NCBI GenBank assembly: GCA_003008705.1
Contig: PDUO01000008.1
Coordinates: 1,116,001-1,180,000, forward strand
Origin: Pezicula radicicola
Lineage: Eukaryota > Ascomycota > Leotiomycetes > Helotiales > Dermateaceae
DNA: 64,000 nt
Direction: 5' to 3'
Under the pieces are notes generated by a model. It did not search any database, was not told where the DNA came from, and saw only the letters and a list, made by a program, of their open reading frames with translations. Numbering within the stretch: position 1 is the first letter of the stretch; the number at the start of each line of letters is the position of its first letter. Shown here in pieces: positions 45,501 to 58,265 of the stretch. Both the position numbers and the translations under genes were made by a program.

Positions 45501-48500
45501 ATCTGCCCTGAAGGGACCTCCAGACGCTGCTCTAGGAGAGACTTCAGAGCTGCTGTCATTTTTGATGACGCGCTCACAACAGTACCAGCATCCAAAGTAC
45601 GTTGGTCCGTCACTGGCAGTAATGAAAGGACCTTTTGTTGTTGCATAGTAGTGTCGCTTACTTTGGGTTCGTGTTCTGGGCGGGTCGTATCTGGAACCAG
45701 GGAGCTGGCCTTTTGTAACATCGTCACCAACGAGCTGATGGCGACTTTGACAAATTGAGCACCACGGATCATCGTCCGCAGCTTTTTGCTCGCTGAGTCG
45801 AACACAAATATATCCCGTATGACTACTTTCTCGTCTTTACGCCAGCCCGTCGAGCAAACGAGATATGATCTGCATTTAGACCGTGAATCGACACCATCGA
45901 GGAATTGGACTGAACCGAGACGACCACATACGTAGACAGCACTGGGGTCAGACGTGCCGGACGTGTCGATAAAATTAACATGTAGTCCTGCGACTTGGAG
46001 GAAATTATCGAAAGCAAGAGGGGCCGTCAACGTGTCGCGAAATTGCGGTGTTTTATCACTGGGAAGTTTAACGAGACCCATGACCAAGTTTGCAGAAGAG
46101 ACTATTTTCTGCAGACCTTGATAATACTCTTTGTAGTTCGTAACACGCGAAAAGACGTCGTAGATAACCGGGCCTTGTATTATCTGAGCTTCTGGGTCGC
46201 TAGCAAGCTCCGTAAAGCGGTTCAAGTCGATCAAATTCTCGTAGCTCGAGAATTCGTGAGTCAATCGAGAAGTGTAACCACTGGTGATCTCCACGAGCCC
46301 AACAGCGTGTACGGTTGTTCCTGAGCCTTTGGATGGGCGGCTCAAGAGCTCAAAGGTCCACGACGACTTGGAACTTGGAGACTTGGACGTGACTAGTGTA
46401 ACCATTCTGTTGTCAGGTATCGCGAGTGGTGATTTGATCTGGAGTTCGCTAAGCGAGCTCGGGATTTGATCAGAAAGAAGATGAATAGCTTGCGCCACAA
46501 GCTCCTGGTACAGTGAGGCAGGGCATAATGGACTGTGTAAAATACTATGACCCTCCACGTATAGCTGATAGTCGAGGCTCTTGGTATCGACAATAAACTC
46601 AGCTTTATCTTTTTTATCGTCTAGATATCTGTTGAGTTTCAAAAGCCTGTGTGCAGTCTGCTCATCGGATCTCGCTTCCACAGCCGAAAATGTTTGACGA
46701 TCCTCCCACGCCAGCCAGTGGCGATACTTATCGAATTGATAAGGTGGAAGATTAATATGTCTGTAAAGACATCTCTCGATGGGATGGAACTTCCAGAATT
46801 GGACATCGATACCCAGCTTCCACAAGTTTGTTGTCGTATGGGCTAGATTGTCGATTGCGCTATGCTTGTCAAGCCCTGAATGGAGAATAACATGGTCCAA
46901 CTCGCGATTCAAACAGCGCCCTACTAGACCTTTTATTGAAGATGGAGAACCAGCCTCCAGCCAGACGCATGATCCAGAACGCGATTCTATTATTTTCACA
47001 GCATCCTCGAAGTATACCGGCAGGCGCGTATGTTCGATGATCTGTTTTGGTCCAAACTCGGTCCAGCTCTGCCGTGAGGTGCATGTTTCGATGGGTATCG
47101 TAGGCTCACGGTATGCCAATTGACTCGCGAGGTCTTTGAGGCCGTTGAGGATATCTTCAGTAAACACAGAATGATACGCATGACTGACTGAAAGGAGCTT
47201 GTACTTGACCCGAGTTCCCAACTTCTCTTGAAGTGTTGATATCCGGCCTGTAGATCCAACAAGAACTACGCTGGAGGGTGCATTGTAGCAAGCAATCTCA
47301 AATTGATCTTCGTCCGGATGTGCTCCAGGATCCGCCAGAGGTATCGAAGCCTTTAAGGTAGAGCTATCCGCCTCCACCGCAAGCATGGACCCTCGCTCTT
47401 CACCCCAACATGTTTGTACCAGCTGCGCTCGTCCGGCCACCAGTTTCAGAGCATCAAATAGGGAAAGCACACCGGAAATACAAAGCGCAGTCAGTTGACC
47501 AAGGCTGTGCCCGATGACGCAGCTAACCTTCAGTCCACTCTCAATCCATGATTTGGCATTGGCGTACTGGATCGAGAATAGCATAATCTGGTACAGGACG
47601 AAATTATCAGCAGGCGGGTCGAAGAGATATGGAATGAATGATGATATGCCGAGTGTCTTCACTATTGCGTCGCATGCGATGAGGTGTGACCTGAATAAAG
47701 TACAGGATTCGTAAAATGACTTGTCGATATTGACTGTCCCATGGTTCTGGCCTCCGAACACCAAGACCACCGGCTTCGTCTTCTGAGGCTGTTCGACGAT
47801 GGAGTCGTGGGTGGTCCGAACTTGTGACAGAAAATATTTGACATCTGAGAAGCTATGCACGAGGCCGACAGCAGCGCAACGAAACCTGTGATTCTGTTCA
47901 TTTGAGAGATTTAAAAGAAAGTCAGGGAGATCTTCCTCGTCATGCCTCGATGGAATGTCCTGAAGAGCTCCGCAATAGGCTTGAAGACTCGAGCGGGATT
48001 GAGCGGATAAGAATATAGGGTAGCTCGCTAAACGAACTTCTGTCTTGACGTCTCCAATCTTCTTGGGTGCCTCAAACGCAATTATCGTAGCATTGCCGCC
48101 AGATGCACCGTAGTTGTTGACACACGCTTTTCGGTCGTCTGCTGCCCACGTTTGACGGGATGTAGGAATGATGATGTCGTGATGGGCGTCGATCTTCGGA
48201 TTGAGCTTTTTATAGCTGGCTTGCGGAGGGATGGTCTTCTTCTCCATCATCAGCAGTACCTTAATCAGTGAGGCCACGCCGGAAGCCCCTTCTAGATGAC
48301 CAATATTCCCTTTCAGAGATCCGAGATAGAGAGGCGATGCACGTTTCTCGCTGACGAAGACATCACGGATGCTCGAATATTCGATCGGATCGCCAACTTT
48401 GGTCCCCGTCCCGTGGGCCTCGACGTAGTCGACAGTAGAAACGTCTATCTTCGCATTCATAACGGCCATTCTAAAAACATCCGATTGAGACCGGCAGCTG

Positions 48501-50551
48501 GGCACGGTAATTGCAGCTTCGTTGGTATTTTGGTTGACCACCGAACTAGCAATCACACCTCTTATCGGGTCACCATCTGCAAGAGCCCGGTCAAGGCGCT
48601 TCAAGATCACCAGACCAACTCCTTCACCACGGCAATATCCATCCGCAGTGATATCGAAAGGCTTGCATTGTCCGGTCGGGCTCAAGAAACCCGACCCGTT
48701 GAGATTCTCGTACACATATGGGCTTGTGAATATACTGACTCCTCCGGCGATCGCCATGGAGCAGCTGCCTGAAAGTATTGCCTTACAGGCGAGGTCTATA
48801 GCGACTGCTGATGAGGAGCACGCCGTATCACAGGTCATGGAAGAATCCCGTGAAGTTGAAAAAATGACTGATCTTTCCCGCCAGAAAAGCTCTCAAAGTG
48901 CCAACTGCTGAATAGGCATTTGGTTCATGACAGGCCACATTGTCGTTATAGTCTTGTGAACCGGCTCCAATATAGCATCCAACGTCTTGAATCGGCTCTG
49001 TAGTGCCTGTTTTGAAGTATCCAGCCGATTGAAGTGCCTGGTAGGCTACCTCCAGGAGAAGTCGGTGTTGCGGATCGGTAGACATTGCTTCTCGAGGTGA
49101 CTTCCGGAAGAATTTGTGATCAAATGAGGCAATGTCGTCTAAAAAGGCACCAAAAAATGGAACATCACTTTGAGAGGATCGGCTGATAGTGTTGATATCA
49201 AACCGCGAGGGAGGGACATTGCTCAACACTGACTCTCCACGGGAAAGCAAATCCCAAAATTCATTGACAGAACTAGCCTTTGGAAATTTTAATCCGAGAC
49301 CAACCACAGCAATCAGGTCTTGTCCATACCATGGAGGCTCAGATTGAGAGCCAGAGTGGTCGGTGATCGGTTGCTTGGCCATGTAAGAGCTCGGAGAACT
49401 AACAGAAGATGCCGTGAGTATGGAGACATGAGGCTTACTCTGTCGAGTTACGGTGGTCGGCAACGTCACATTTGACCCGATCAAGAGCACAGGTACATTA
49501 GCAATGAGAGGTAGTGATGTGAGAGCGGCCTTGGAGACAAGGAACCAGTTGCATGGATCTAAAAGAATGCATTTCAAGACTTGACAACAGAGATTGTCAT
49601 CTTTGATAATCTGTGCATCGCTGTTCGATAGGACAGGGACAGCCGGGGAAGCGGCTGAGGGAAGTTGCAAATCCTCTCTGGATGAACAAAATTCCTGGAG
49701 CTTAAGAAATGCGGAACGGTTGCTTGCGGAATGAAATCGGCCGCGAAGTTTGATTTCCTTGATTTGGATGTCATGATCAGCTAGTTCTCGTGCCAGTAAG
49801 GCAGCAGATTTGGAAGGGGCCGTGACGGTGAATTGGTTGAGATCATCGGTGACAGATAGATAACTCTATATTCAACATTACTATGAGGGAGAGGCGTGGA
49901 AAATCTTAGATATCTCACATCGGTATACAGCTTCATGTGGGCATGAAGCACAGATAGGAAACTGGTTGATTTTCCACGGGCTACAAAAGATCGAAACCCA
50001 CCGCCCGGGTTTGCTTCGTCATTGCTCGAATCAATGAGGACGCCGATACAAAATGCCAAACGAGTAGCCCAAGCACTATTTCTGCTGATATCTTCGTCAG
50101 ATAGTGAGCAAGCAACGGCGACCGCGGAAACAAGTCCTGTGCAAAATCCTTGAATTCCACCGGGATTGCAGCGGTCGAGTATGCGAGTATGTGGTTGGTA
50201 TACACCGCTAGTGTCAAGAAAACTGGAGTAGAGAACCAGGTGTTCGATCACGGTCATAGTGGTACAAAAGGTGTTTGACAAGATACCCTCTGAATCCGGT
50301 ACTTTTTGACCGTTGAGCCAGCAGATGAGGCTTTCAAGCCCTGAACGGCTGCAAGAGGTTTTGAATTCTGGATATGACTGGGTCAAAGTTTCCCAGAGGT
50401 GTGGAAGGCTCTTCAGGGCCTCGGCAACTCTTCCAAGTCGGGGAGTCAGAAAGAGCAAAGTTCTAAGCCTTTCTCTGTCTTCATCAGATTGGGCTGTGCT
50501 CTGGGATCCAAATGCCACTAGAAATGGTATAACTTTTGTTGTGGAAGCCAT
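42573..50551 (-). CDS. Non-reducing polyketide synthase, SAT-KS-MAT-PT-ACP-ACP-CMeT-esterase
   Basis: An iterative type I synthase of about 2,600 aa making a C-methylated aromatic polyketide. Exon 1 is 50551-49919, exon 2 starts at 49865, and the last intron is 43132-43056. Domains from the N terminus: SAT with GFCTGLVSA; KS with VVGLGLKFP, TACSSS, EAHGTGT and GNIGHLEG; MAT with GHSLGQ; PT with VEGHSI (His) and FDNFLQVAG (Asp); two ACPs with GIDSIMS and GLDSLMS; CMeT with LEIGAGTGGTT; and a C-terminal alpha/beta hydrolase with HGGGH, GWSTGG, GTEDD and a late His in KKHLF. This architecture, including the esterase-like ending, is that of methylated orsellinate synthases such as those for DMOA or 5-methylorsellinate. 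Two faults exist: a one-base frameshift at about 48841-48848, next to the KS active Cys, and no good donor at about 43255, where the frame ends in TAG before the next coding block (about 43235). Confidence 0.92.
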
Positions 50552-51633
50552 GGTTCTGATTATAGAGTATAGACGGTATTGAGTCTATTGCAAGGTGATG
50601 GATATGAATCTAGATATGAGAATGGAATAACTATAGATCTATTAAGCTGACCATCTACATGTAATGAGTATCTGTTTTTGAGGGTTATATATCTTGAATC
50701 TTAGGTTCTACTTTGTTCCCAATGTTTACCCACCGGCGGTCGTTCTGGCCATAGAAAACTAAGATGTCCACTTCTCCATTACCGGTCAAAATGGTCTGCT
50801 CACAACGACCATTATGCTTCATCGCACCGCATGAAACCTCTGAGTCAGTACACATCACTTTCTTAGTTACATCCTCGACTTCTGATCCGATCAAAGGAAT
50901 GAAAGCAGGTCAACACATCTGCCAGGATTTCAAACGATATTTCGCTCGTACTTACCTCCTGATTCAGGTCCCCTTTACGAAGCATTCTCCACCTAAAATC
51001 GGTACGTCTTGCAGTAGATATGCTTGGACCAAGCTCAAGACCGAAAGATTTTATCTTTCGTACTCGGACCCGAATGGAAAGTTTTTTTTCGTGTGGCAGG
51101 GTTAAGAGAGCTAGTTAGAGATGTAGATTTACTGTATTTTAAAACACATCTTTTCAACTCTATATTTTTATGGGAGCCAAAAAAAAGGCTATATTTCCAT
51201 ATACACGTCTTGTATACTTCTAAAAAGGTACAAAAAAGATTGTTTCCCAAAAGGAGTAATTGCTAGCAAATAGAATTTCTCGGTGTAAGACATAACAAAG
51301 TCATAGAAACAACAATTGCCGACTAAAAAGTATTATGCGAAGCGATTTCACGAGAAAAAAAAGAGGCAATTCTGATTAAAATTGCTTCTGTATAATAGCC
51401 TGTCTCTAAAAAGGCACTCAGATGGGTTCTGAAATGGGCTTGAAATGGGCTTTAGATTGAGGGCGGGGCGTCGTGGTTGGAAGCATTTTTTCAAAGTAGG
51501 GTGGTTAGTAGATTTGTTAAAGTCGCCAAAAAAAAGAGGTTTTATTTACTAGCAACTATTGTACATTTGTTTTAAACAAGTATCCAACGCCTCATTAGAC
51601 ACTTTTAGAATATCGAAACTGTACCGCCAAATA
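50552..51633. other. Intergenic, PKS promoter side
   Basis: No gene called. A 69-codon frame at 50685-50894 (-) has paired Cys and a regular composition, but I could not connect it to a start exon. The rest is AT-rich. Confidence 0.4.
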
Positions 51634-53241
51634 TTAGACGGCGCAATCTTGAATCTGGAATGATACTGACCCGAGAGCATGTTCTATGCGTTCTTCGAAG
51701 TTTCTTGGCACATCTCAAAAGCCAGTTAGTTTGGAATTGAATTAGAAAGTGAGGGGAAAATCAACCTGTACCTGGTTCTGCAAACTTTCGCAGTTTATCT
51801 ATTACCATGTCTTCTCGCCCAATACGTGTGGAAGAGAGTATTTGTATCATTGACGTTCTCTTTCGTTTGACCTCCTCGAAGATTTGCAAGCGAGCAACAA
51901 CTTCGGAGCTATGATGGACATCTTGAAGCAGAACGCCAAGCGCACCAGCATCTTCAAGTGCTTGATTAGCACCTTGGGCTCCGAAGGGCTGCATCTATCA
52001 TCGCCATCTGGTGTTAAAATGGATAAAGAACAATAGTCAAAGAATTGATACTCACAGGATGCGCCGCATCGCCTATTAGCACTGTATTTCCATTGCTCCA
52101 ATAGCTGAACGGCTCGTAGTACGGTAATTCCCACCGTGTGGCATTTTCTGTGAGTCTACATAGATCATCAGTACTCTGCGGTAAACTTGATGAGCCCAGG
52201 GCGAGATTCATAACATGACCTTAGAAGTTTATCAATATCCTGATGTAAGTGGCCAAACTCAGAAAGCAGAGCAGCATTCGCATCTAAGTCTGATGTTCGC
52301 AGTTCAGTCTATGAATGGAGAAGCTCAATCAAACGGTGAGCTCAAACCTTTCTCTTCCTCGAATCTAGACTTGTTCGGACACACTCCGACGATATTCTGG
52401 GTCGTACCACTAGGAAGCTTAGTGGAATGGCACGAATACATGAGGATCTCGAAACTCTACTTACGCGCGGCAGGTGTACCAAACTAGATGGCGCTCAAGT
52501 TCTGTCTCCGCAGTGTCTGCTACGACTGTAATGCCCGCTGATTTCCATTTGCGAAGCTGTGCAAGGTCGTCCGCTGCTTCCAATGTCTCAGTCGGAATAG
52601 TACATCGAAAAGCCTTCATATTGGGCACGCATTTTGTAGACGAGGCCGCAAACCCCAGGACAACATTCCGCGTTGCCGAATGAATCCCATCCGCGCCTAT
52701 AACAAGATCTGCATCAATAATCTTGCCATCGCCTAGTCGCACAGCACAAATATCATTTTTTCCCGTGGGAATTGCTTCCGCTGTAGTCCCGACACGCAGT
52801 TCAATAGCGCACTGGTCTTCCTTGGAAACCAATCTTAAAAGCTCATTATGCAAATCAGCACGATGAACCGACATAAAACCAGTTCCATATTTTTCCGCGG
52901 CATTTTCAACATTCACACTTGTTAGCTTCTCCAAGGTGTAACCATCTACGGACTCAAAAACCGGCATCAAGCATGTTCTTGCTCGATCGAAAGAAAAGCC
53001 CAACGAGGCCAGAACTCTTGCACCGTTGGGGGAGAGAGATATAGCAGCGCCTATTTCCGAGGTGAAAGTCGATTTTTCAAATATCTGCAATGCAATTTCG
53101 AGGCGTCAGCTTGAGCTAGAGAAAGGTACAAGATGTACCTGGTGGTATACGGACAGTGACTGAATGTCCCATGCGTCGAAGAGCGATGGCGGAGCTAAGA
53201 CCACCTATTCCTGCCCCGATAATGATGATTTTAAGCGGCAT
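51634..53241 (-). CDS. FAD-dependent aromatic monooxygenase (salicylate hydroxylase type)
   Basis: A class A flavoprotein hydroxylase of 419 aa. Seven exons join in phase: 53241-53155, 53084-52465, 52409-52348, 52289-52220, 52173-52056, 51994-51772 and 51713-51634. The N terminus is the Rossmann motif KIIIIGAGIGGLSSAIALRR, the middle has the DG motif VIGADGIHSATR, and the FAD-ribityl motif is LIGDAAHP followed by PFGAQGANQALEDA. No membrane anchor is seen. Introns are short and AT-rich; the acceptor choices in introns 3 and 4 were set by reading frame. It lies between the PKS and the Baeyer-Villiger gene and is transcribed divergently from the latter, so it probably hydroxylates the PKS product. 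The gene appears intact. Confidence 0.87.
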
Positions 53242-54103
53242 TGTAAAAAGAGAAGCTTAGAGGAAGAGGATGCAGCAGACGAAGTCTGTGTTTCAGTAAT
53301 AGTCAAGGTGTATTTAGCTATGGTTGTTCTTTGAATGGACTGTATTACCACCAAGATAGAATATGCAACTATCAATATCCTTTATATAATAGGTGAGGTT
53401 GTGGAGGACGCTAAGATTATTGATAAATCCCTATATAAAATATGCCAGGATGTTATCGCTTAAGGCAAAATAGGAAATAGATATAACTAGATGTTATATT
53501 AAGCTAGAGATAATTAGTACAGTGTATAGATAATTACAAAAATAATATAATAGGTATATAGCCAGAGATTAGTTCTATATAGGCTTAAATAAAGCTTAGT
53601 TTCGTCTATATATAAGTAACTAGTTATAGCTATAAAAAAACATAGTATCCTTATTAAGTAATAATTTATAATTTGTAAAGCTTCTACTAAAGAATAAATA
53701 AGGTTTATTTAGACCTGTACGAAAGCATATCAGTATGATTTATCTTTCAGCTACATTACTCGTACTACATAGTGTAAATAAATGTTAATTGTTCGGTAAC
53801 GAGTCACGTTAAAGTTAACGTTTGTTCATCCTCGGTACGAGTATACAACGACGTACGCTCTGATATTGTAGCATACCATTAAACTGATCAACGGGGACAA
53901 AAAGTTAACCTCTATCTGTCTAAAATCACAGTGTCGTGTAACATAAGTCCACCTACAAGGGTCCGATTGCTTTCCACTCTCTGGTGCGCAGTACATCTTT
54001 GCTAACTCGTTTTTAACGAGTCGAGTTTCCCGAGTCGTAAACCGTAGATCGTTCAATTGATCACAACAGTTTTTCTTTCATTTCATTTTGCCTTCCTCTA
54101 GCA
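53242..54103. promoter_or_regulatory. Divergent promoter region between two monooxygenases
   Basis: An 862-bp spacer separating two divergent cluster genes, AT-rich in the part from 53400 to 53700. It includes the family G element (53757-53845). No factor-binding palindrome stands out other than the element's own ends. Confidence 0.5.
53757..53845. mobile_element. 89-bp TIR element (family G), copy 2
   Basis: Ends TACTCGTAC and GTACGAGTA. Inside are AAATAAATGTTAATT and CACGTTAAAGTTAACGTTTGTTCATCC, matching copy 1 inverted. It lies about 260 bp upstream of the Baeyer-Villiger gene start. Confidence 0.72.
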
Positions 54104-56235
54104 ATGACTATCAAGACCACAGTCAACGAGTTGAACGGGACTCACCCACACAACTGGGTGCCAATTGATCCTACCAAGTTCGCATTTACGCCCCGCAAAC
54201 TTCGCATTGTTTGCGTCGGGGCTGGCATCTCAGGCCTCACACTTGCTCATTATATCAAATACAAGAAAGACTTCAAAGACTACATTGATCTGACTCTATA
54301 TGACAAGAACCATAACATTGGAGGCACCTGGATTGAACATGATTACCCCGGGCTGCGCTGGTATGAACCCTTCTTGACAGTGACCGACTATTGATAAGAC
54401 CATACCTGTGCTAACGCTCTCATGGAAAGTGACGCTCCATCCCGTATGTGATCATCTTTGCTGTAATGAGCGATTCCTCTCTAACACGTTGATCTAGATG
54501 TCTATGTCTTTCCATTCGAGCCAAACACGGAATGGTCAGAGTTTTACTCATCTGGGGAGGAAATTCAAAAGTACATCGAACGTACTGTGGATAAGTATGC
54601 CCTGAGAGAATATGTGCAGCTCAATTCTCGCATGTTGGAAAGTGTGTGGGACGCTGGCCGTGGCAAGTGGAAGCTCAAGATTGACCAACAAGGAAGAGTC
54701 ATTGAGGATGAATGCGACATCTTTATCAGTGCCGTTGGCTGGCTGAAGTAAGTCATATCCTACCTTTTTTTCTCATCTCGGCCTAAAAAAATCCAAGCAA
54801 ATGGGAATACCCAAAAATTGAAGGGATCGAGAAGTTCAAAGGGGCCTTGATGCACAGCGCTAAATGGTAGGTCGATGTTCTTCCTCTTTCATCACTTCAA
54901 CCGTCTGATAGCGGCCCTAGGAACACTTCATACGACTATACCGGGAAAAAGGTTGCAGTCATTGGCAACGGGTCAACAGGCATTCAAATCTTTACCGAAG
55001 TAGCGAAGAAGGCTGCCAAGACGGTAAACTATATCAGACATCCTACCTGGGTTACCACGAACATCGCCGCGCAACACACCCCAGGGGGCCACAACTTTGC
55101 CTATTCGGAGGAGCAGATAAAGGAATGGACCCGGTCGCCAGAGAAATTCTTCAAATACCGGAAGGAACTCGAAGCTGGGTATGTATCTCTGAAATCAATC
55201 GTAGTCTTTTGGATGTTACAGATTTCTTACTGATTTGTCAATGCTAGGCTAAATTATCTCTGGCCAATGATGCTCAAAGATGGGTCGGAGAATAAAATGG
55301 TAACGGAAATCTCGGCTAAAATCATGTCTGACCGGCTTGGAGGTAGGCAGGATTTGATCGAAAGGTTCATTCCGAAGCATGCCTTCGGCTGTCGTCGCCT
55401 CACACCTGGTGACGGTTACCTTGAGACTCTTCAAGCCGAAAACATCAGAGTGGAATTAAGCCCTATCAAATACATTACCGAAAAGGGCATTGTGACGGAA
55501 GCCGGTGAAGAAGAATTTGACCTCATTGCATGCGCCACTGGGTACGTAGTCGACTTCATTCCACCGTGGAAAGTCGTCGGTGGAAATGGAGAAGAGCTGA
55601 ATTCCACATGGCGTAAAAGCTATGCAACTGGGTACTTCTCTACCTGCGTGCCCAATATGCCCAACTTCTTTATGATCCACGGACCCAACACTCCCGTCGG
55701 TCAAGGATCGATATTGCGGGCCACCGGCTGGTTAGTCGACTACATTCTCCAATGGATTGAGAAGATCGCCAAAGAGGACATCAACTAAGTAAACGTTGAC
55801 TTGAACCACCAACATCTATGCTAACGACTGACGCTTCTAACCAGATGCGCCGCTCCCAAGAAAGACGTCACCGATACGTACAATGTGTATATCCAGGAAC
55901 AATTGAAACGCACTGTTTGGTCAGGAGAATGCCCTGGGTGGTACAAAGGTACTGATCCGACGGCGGATCGTGTGGTTGCACTGTACGGAGGGAGCATTCT
56001 TCATTTCAAAGCTTGTCTCGAAAAGATTCGGGGTGAGGACTTTGACTTTGAATACCTTTCACGCAATCCATTCTCGTACCTTGGAAATGGCGAGACAGCT
56101 CTGGAAAGGGGGACCGGCGGTGATCTTTCTGAATATATGAATTTAGACGATGAGCGGGCCCTGGAAGCACAAGTCCAAGAGCGATTCCAAGCAAAAAACC
56201 CCACAACATTATATACCAATGGTATCCAAACTTAG
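54104..56235 (+). CDS. Baeyer-Villiger-type flavin monooxygenase, frameshifted before last exon
   Basis: A class B flavoprotein that inserts oxygen next to a ketone, using FAD and NADPH. Exons: 54104-54360, 54430-54443, 54498-54747, 54798-54866, 54921-55178, 55248-55788 and 55845-56235. The FAD site is VCVGAGISGLTLAHYI with GGTWIEHDYPG. The Baeyer-Villiger fingerprint FKGALMHSAKW (FxGxxxHxxxW) spans the end of exon 4. The NADPH site is VAVIGNGSTGIQI, and later come ATGYVVDFIPPW and MIHGPNTPVGQGS. Exon 6 ends in an in-frame TAA (55786-55788) directly before the donor GTAAAC, and the last exon is one base out of phase. One base fewer there would remove the stop and restore phase, giving about 592 aa, the normal length. 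The last exon is conserved in family style, so the lesion is recent or a base error. Confidence 0.87.
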
Positions 56236-56570
56236 GGTTGGAATATCTCGAGGTCTCCGATGTCGAAGATTGTAGGGACTCAGGAACGTAGTGGACGACT
56301 CCTGTGAGATGTGTGTACAACTTCTTAGTATACTAGCAAAGTTCTCCAAAATATATTTTGTTATCAACTTGGCCTTCCCAATATATACATTAGCAATCTT
56401 GTCAAGATAGTAAACCCTTTACATATGTCCAAGGGAAGCCCCTTCCTCACAAGGGTTAACAAGTGTATATTATAGCCCTCTTTGGCTTATATTATCCTCG
56501 AATACTATCTCATCTCTACCTTACACGGTCTGGTGTAAGTTGTAAATAGTTTGAAATAGTATCTAAACGG

Positions 56571-56872
56571 TGTTACAATGCTTTGCACGAATTGTGTTAT
56601 GGATTTTAGCCTGTAGAATACGCACGCTGTTTTTTGCTACAACCTTGTAACTTCAAAATTAAAATATTTTAAATTCTAGGAATATTTCTATAGTGTTTTA
56701 GGGAAATACATATAGCTATATAAGTAATAACATATTCTAATTTTAAGCTTTTCAAATTTATAGTTGATTTATTATTAAATAAATAGTGTCCTAAAGAGAG
56801 GTGTTGCAGCAAAAAAGAGTGCCACATAGGCCAAAATTCGATAACACAATTTGTGCAAAGCACTATAAAACA
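56571..56872. mobile_element. TIR element (family H), copy 2 (about 302 bp)
   Basis: Left end TGTTACAATGCTTTGCACGA, right end TTGTGCAAAGCACTATAAAA; the inverted similarity continues through AATTGTGTTAT and TTTTAGCC/GGCCAAAA. It starts 335 bp after the Baeyer-Villiger gene. Confidence 0.78.
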
Positions 56873-58265
56873 ATTTATACGAACACCAATCGCGGAAAGC
56901 AATGGCGTAGAATTCCCAAAGGCTGTGAAAAGCCTAACGCATACTTTTCTCGTATTACTAACCGTAGCGGCCCGTAGCTACCGTAACCCTAAACCCAAGC
57001 TCGTGGCATTACCGGCATCAAGATGAAGCACTGCAAAACTTTCCCACCCCCGCACCCCCACGCGCTCACTCTTTCCATTTCTAACACATACTTTTGTAGC
57101 TCATAAAGCTTATTCTGACCTCATTGGCGAAGTTAGTAGTGCACCACAGCAAAAAGCTAAGTAGGGAGCTCGATTCATACCGGTTAGCGCGGAGGCTGAT
57201 AAGATATAAGAGGCCAAGACAAGAACAAGGTAGTACGAGTACGAAAGTAAGGGAAAGGTGTCTGTCAAAGTCCAACGGTAGTTACCGTCCACCTCAATAA
57301 TTGTCGGCCTGTGACGACGCGCTCGCCAATAATCGTGTTGGCCAACCCGTTAACGTGCATAGCAAATTGCATATACTTCTTGATAGCGAGCTTCTCAGGG
57401 TGTCGAATCCCCGTACAAAAAGCCTTTGACCCACTAAGAGATAAACTTAGTGTTCACCTCCTCGAGTTATATATATACTTTAAAGTGGACAGTCTAAAGC
57501 ATCGTCTTTAACACTAGAAAGCTTAAGTGGACTTATAAGAGCGAAGCGACCTCTGCTAAGTAGTCAAATGTCCTTGTACTTGTAAATCATAATGTTGTTG
57601 ATACGACTCAGTCGGCTGTTATTACTGCCAAACTTAATAAAATTACCTCAAATGCGTACGACCCTATGCTTCGAAATGCTTAATTATTGTAAGCTAATAA
57701 TCTGGCTAGACTGGATAATAGAAGGTTCGTCGTATGTATACCATCCAATGCATACTTCTACAATTAAAGTTATGCAATAGCAAACTAAGAGCAGACTGAA
57801 TCTAAAACCAGCTGATTTAAATAAAACTATCAGAAAGAGGAAATTTAAATTAGAAAACCATAATAGAAAACCAAAAAACATTAAGTGGCCTTATTAAAGT
57901 GGCCTTGTTACTAGTCATGTATAGACCTCAAAAGCAAGAGGATTGTTGCCGGGATATATCACCATATTCTCTACTTGCATAGACACCTGCAGTATTAGAA
58001 ATAAAGGCTGCAGAGCAGTTATCAGTTAAAGATAAAACCCAATTTTATGAGCCCAACATTCATGAAATTAAGCATAGCTACCAGAAAGGCTGCTGGCTTT
58101 CATGCAATCCGAGCACAAACTTAGAAGTAGCAAGGGAAACTAGTAATTGAGCAGCGGCCCGTGCGCGGCCCGTCGGATAGCCTCCGAATGAAAAGAGTTT
58201 AGATCCCAGATTTTAGACAGCAGTCTTTGCCTTTGTCGTCCGAGATCATGCTCCTCCTCCTCCAA

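Noticed and set aside
48836..48855. An intron explaining the KS frame change
   Set aside because: The two correct frames meet within two codons with no GT...AG pair that could be removed while keeping the conserved residues.
38244..56235. A meroterpenoid (DMOA) cluster
   Set aside because: The PKS architecture and BVMO fit, but no prenyltransferase, epoxidase partner or terpene cyclase is visible in the window.
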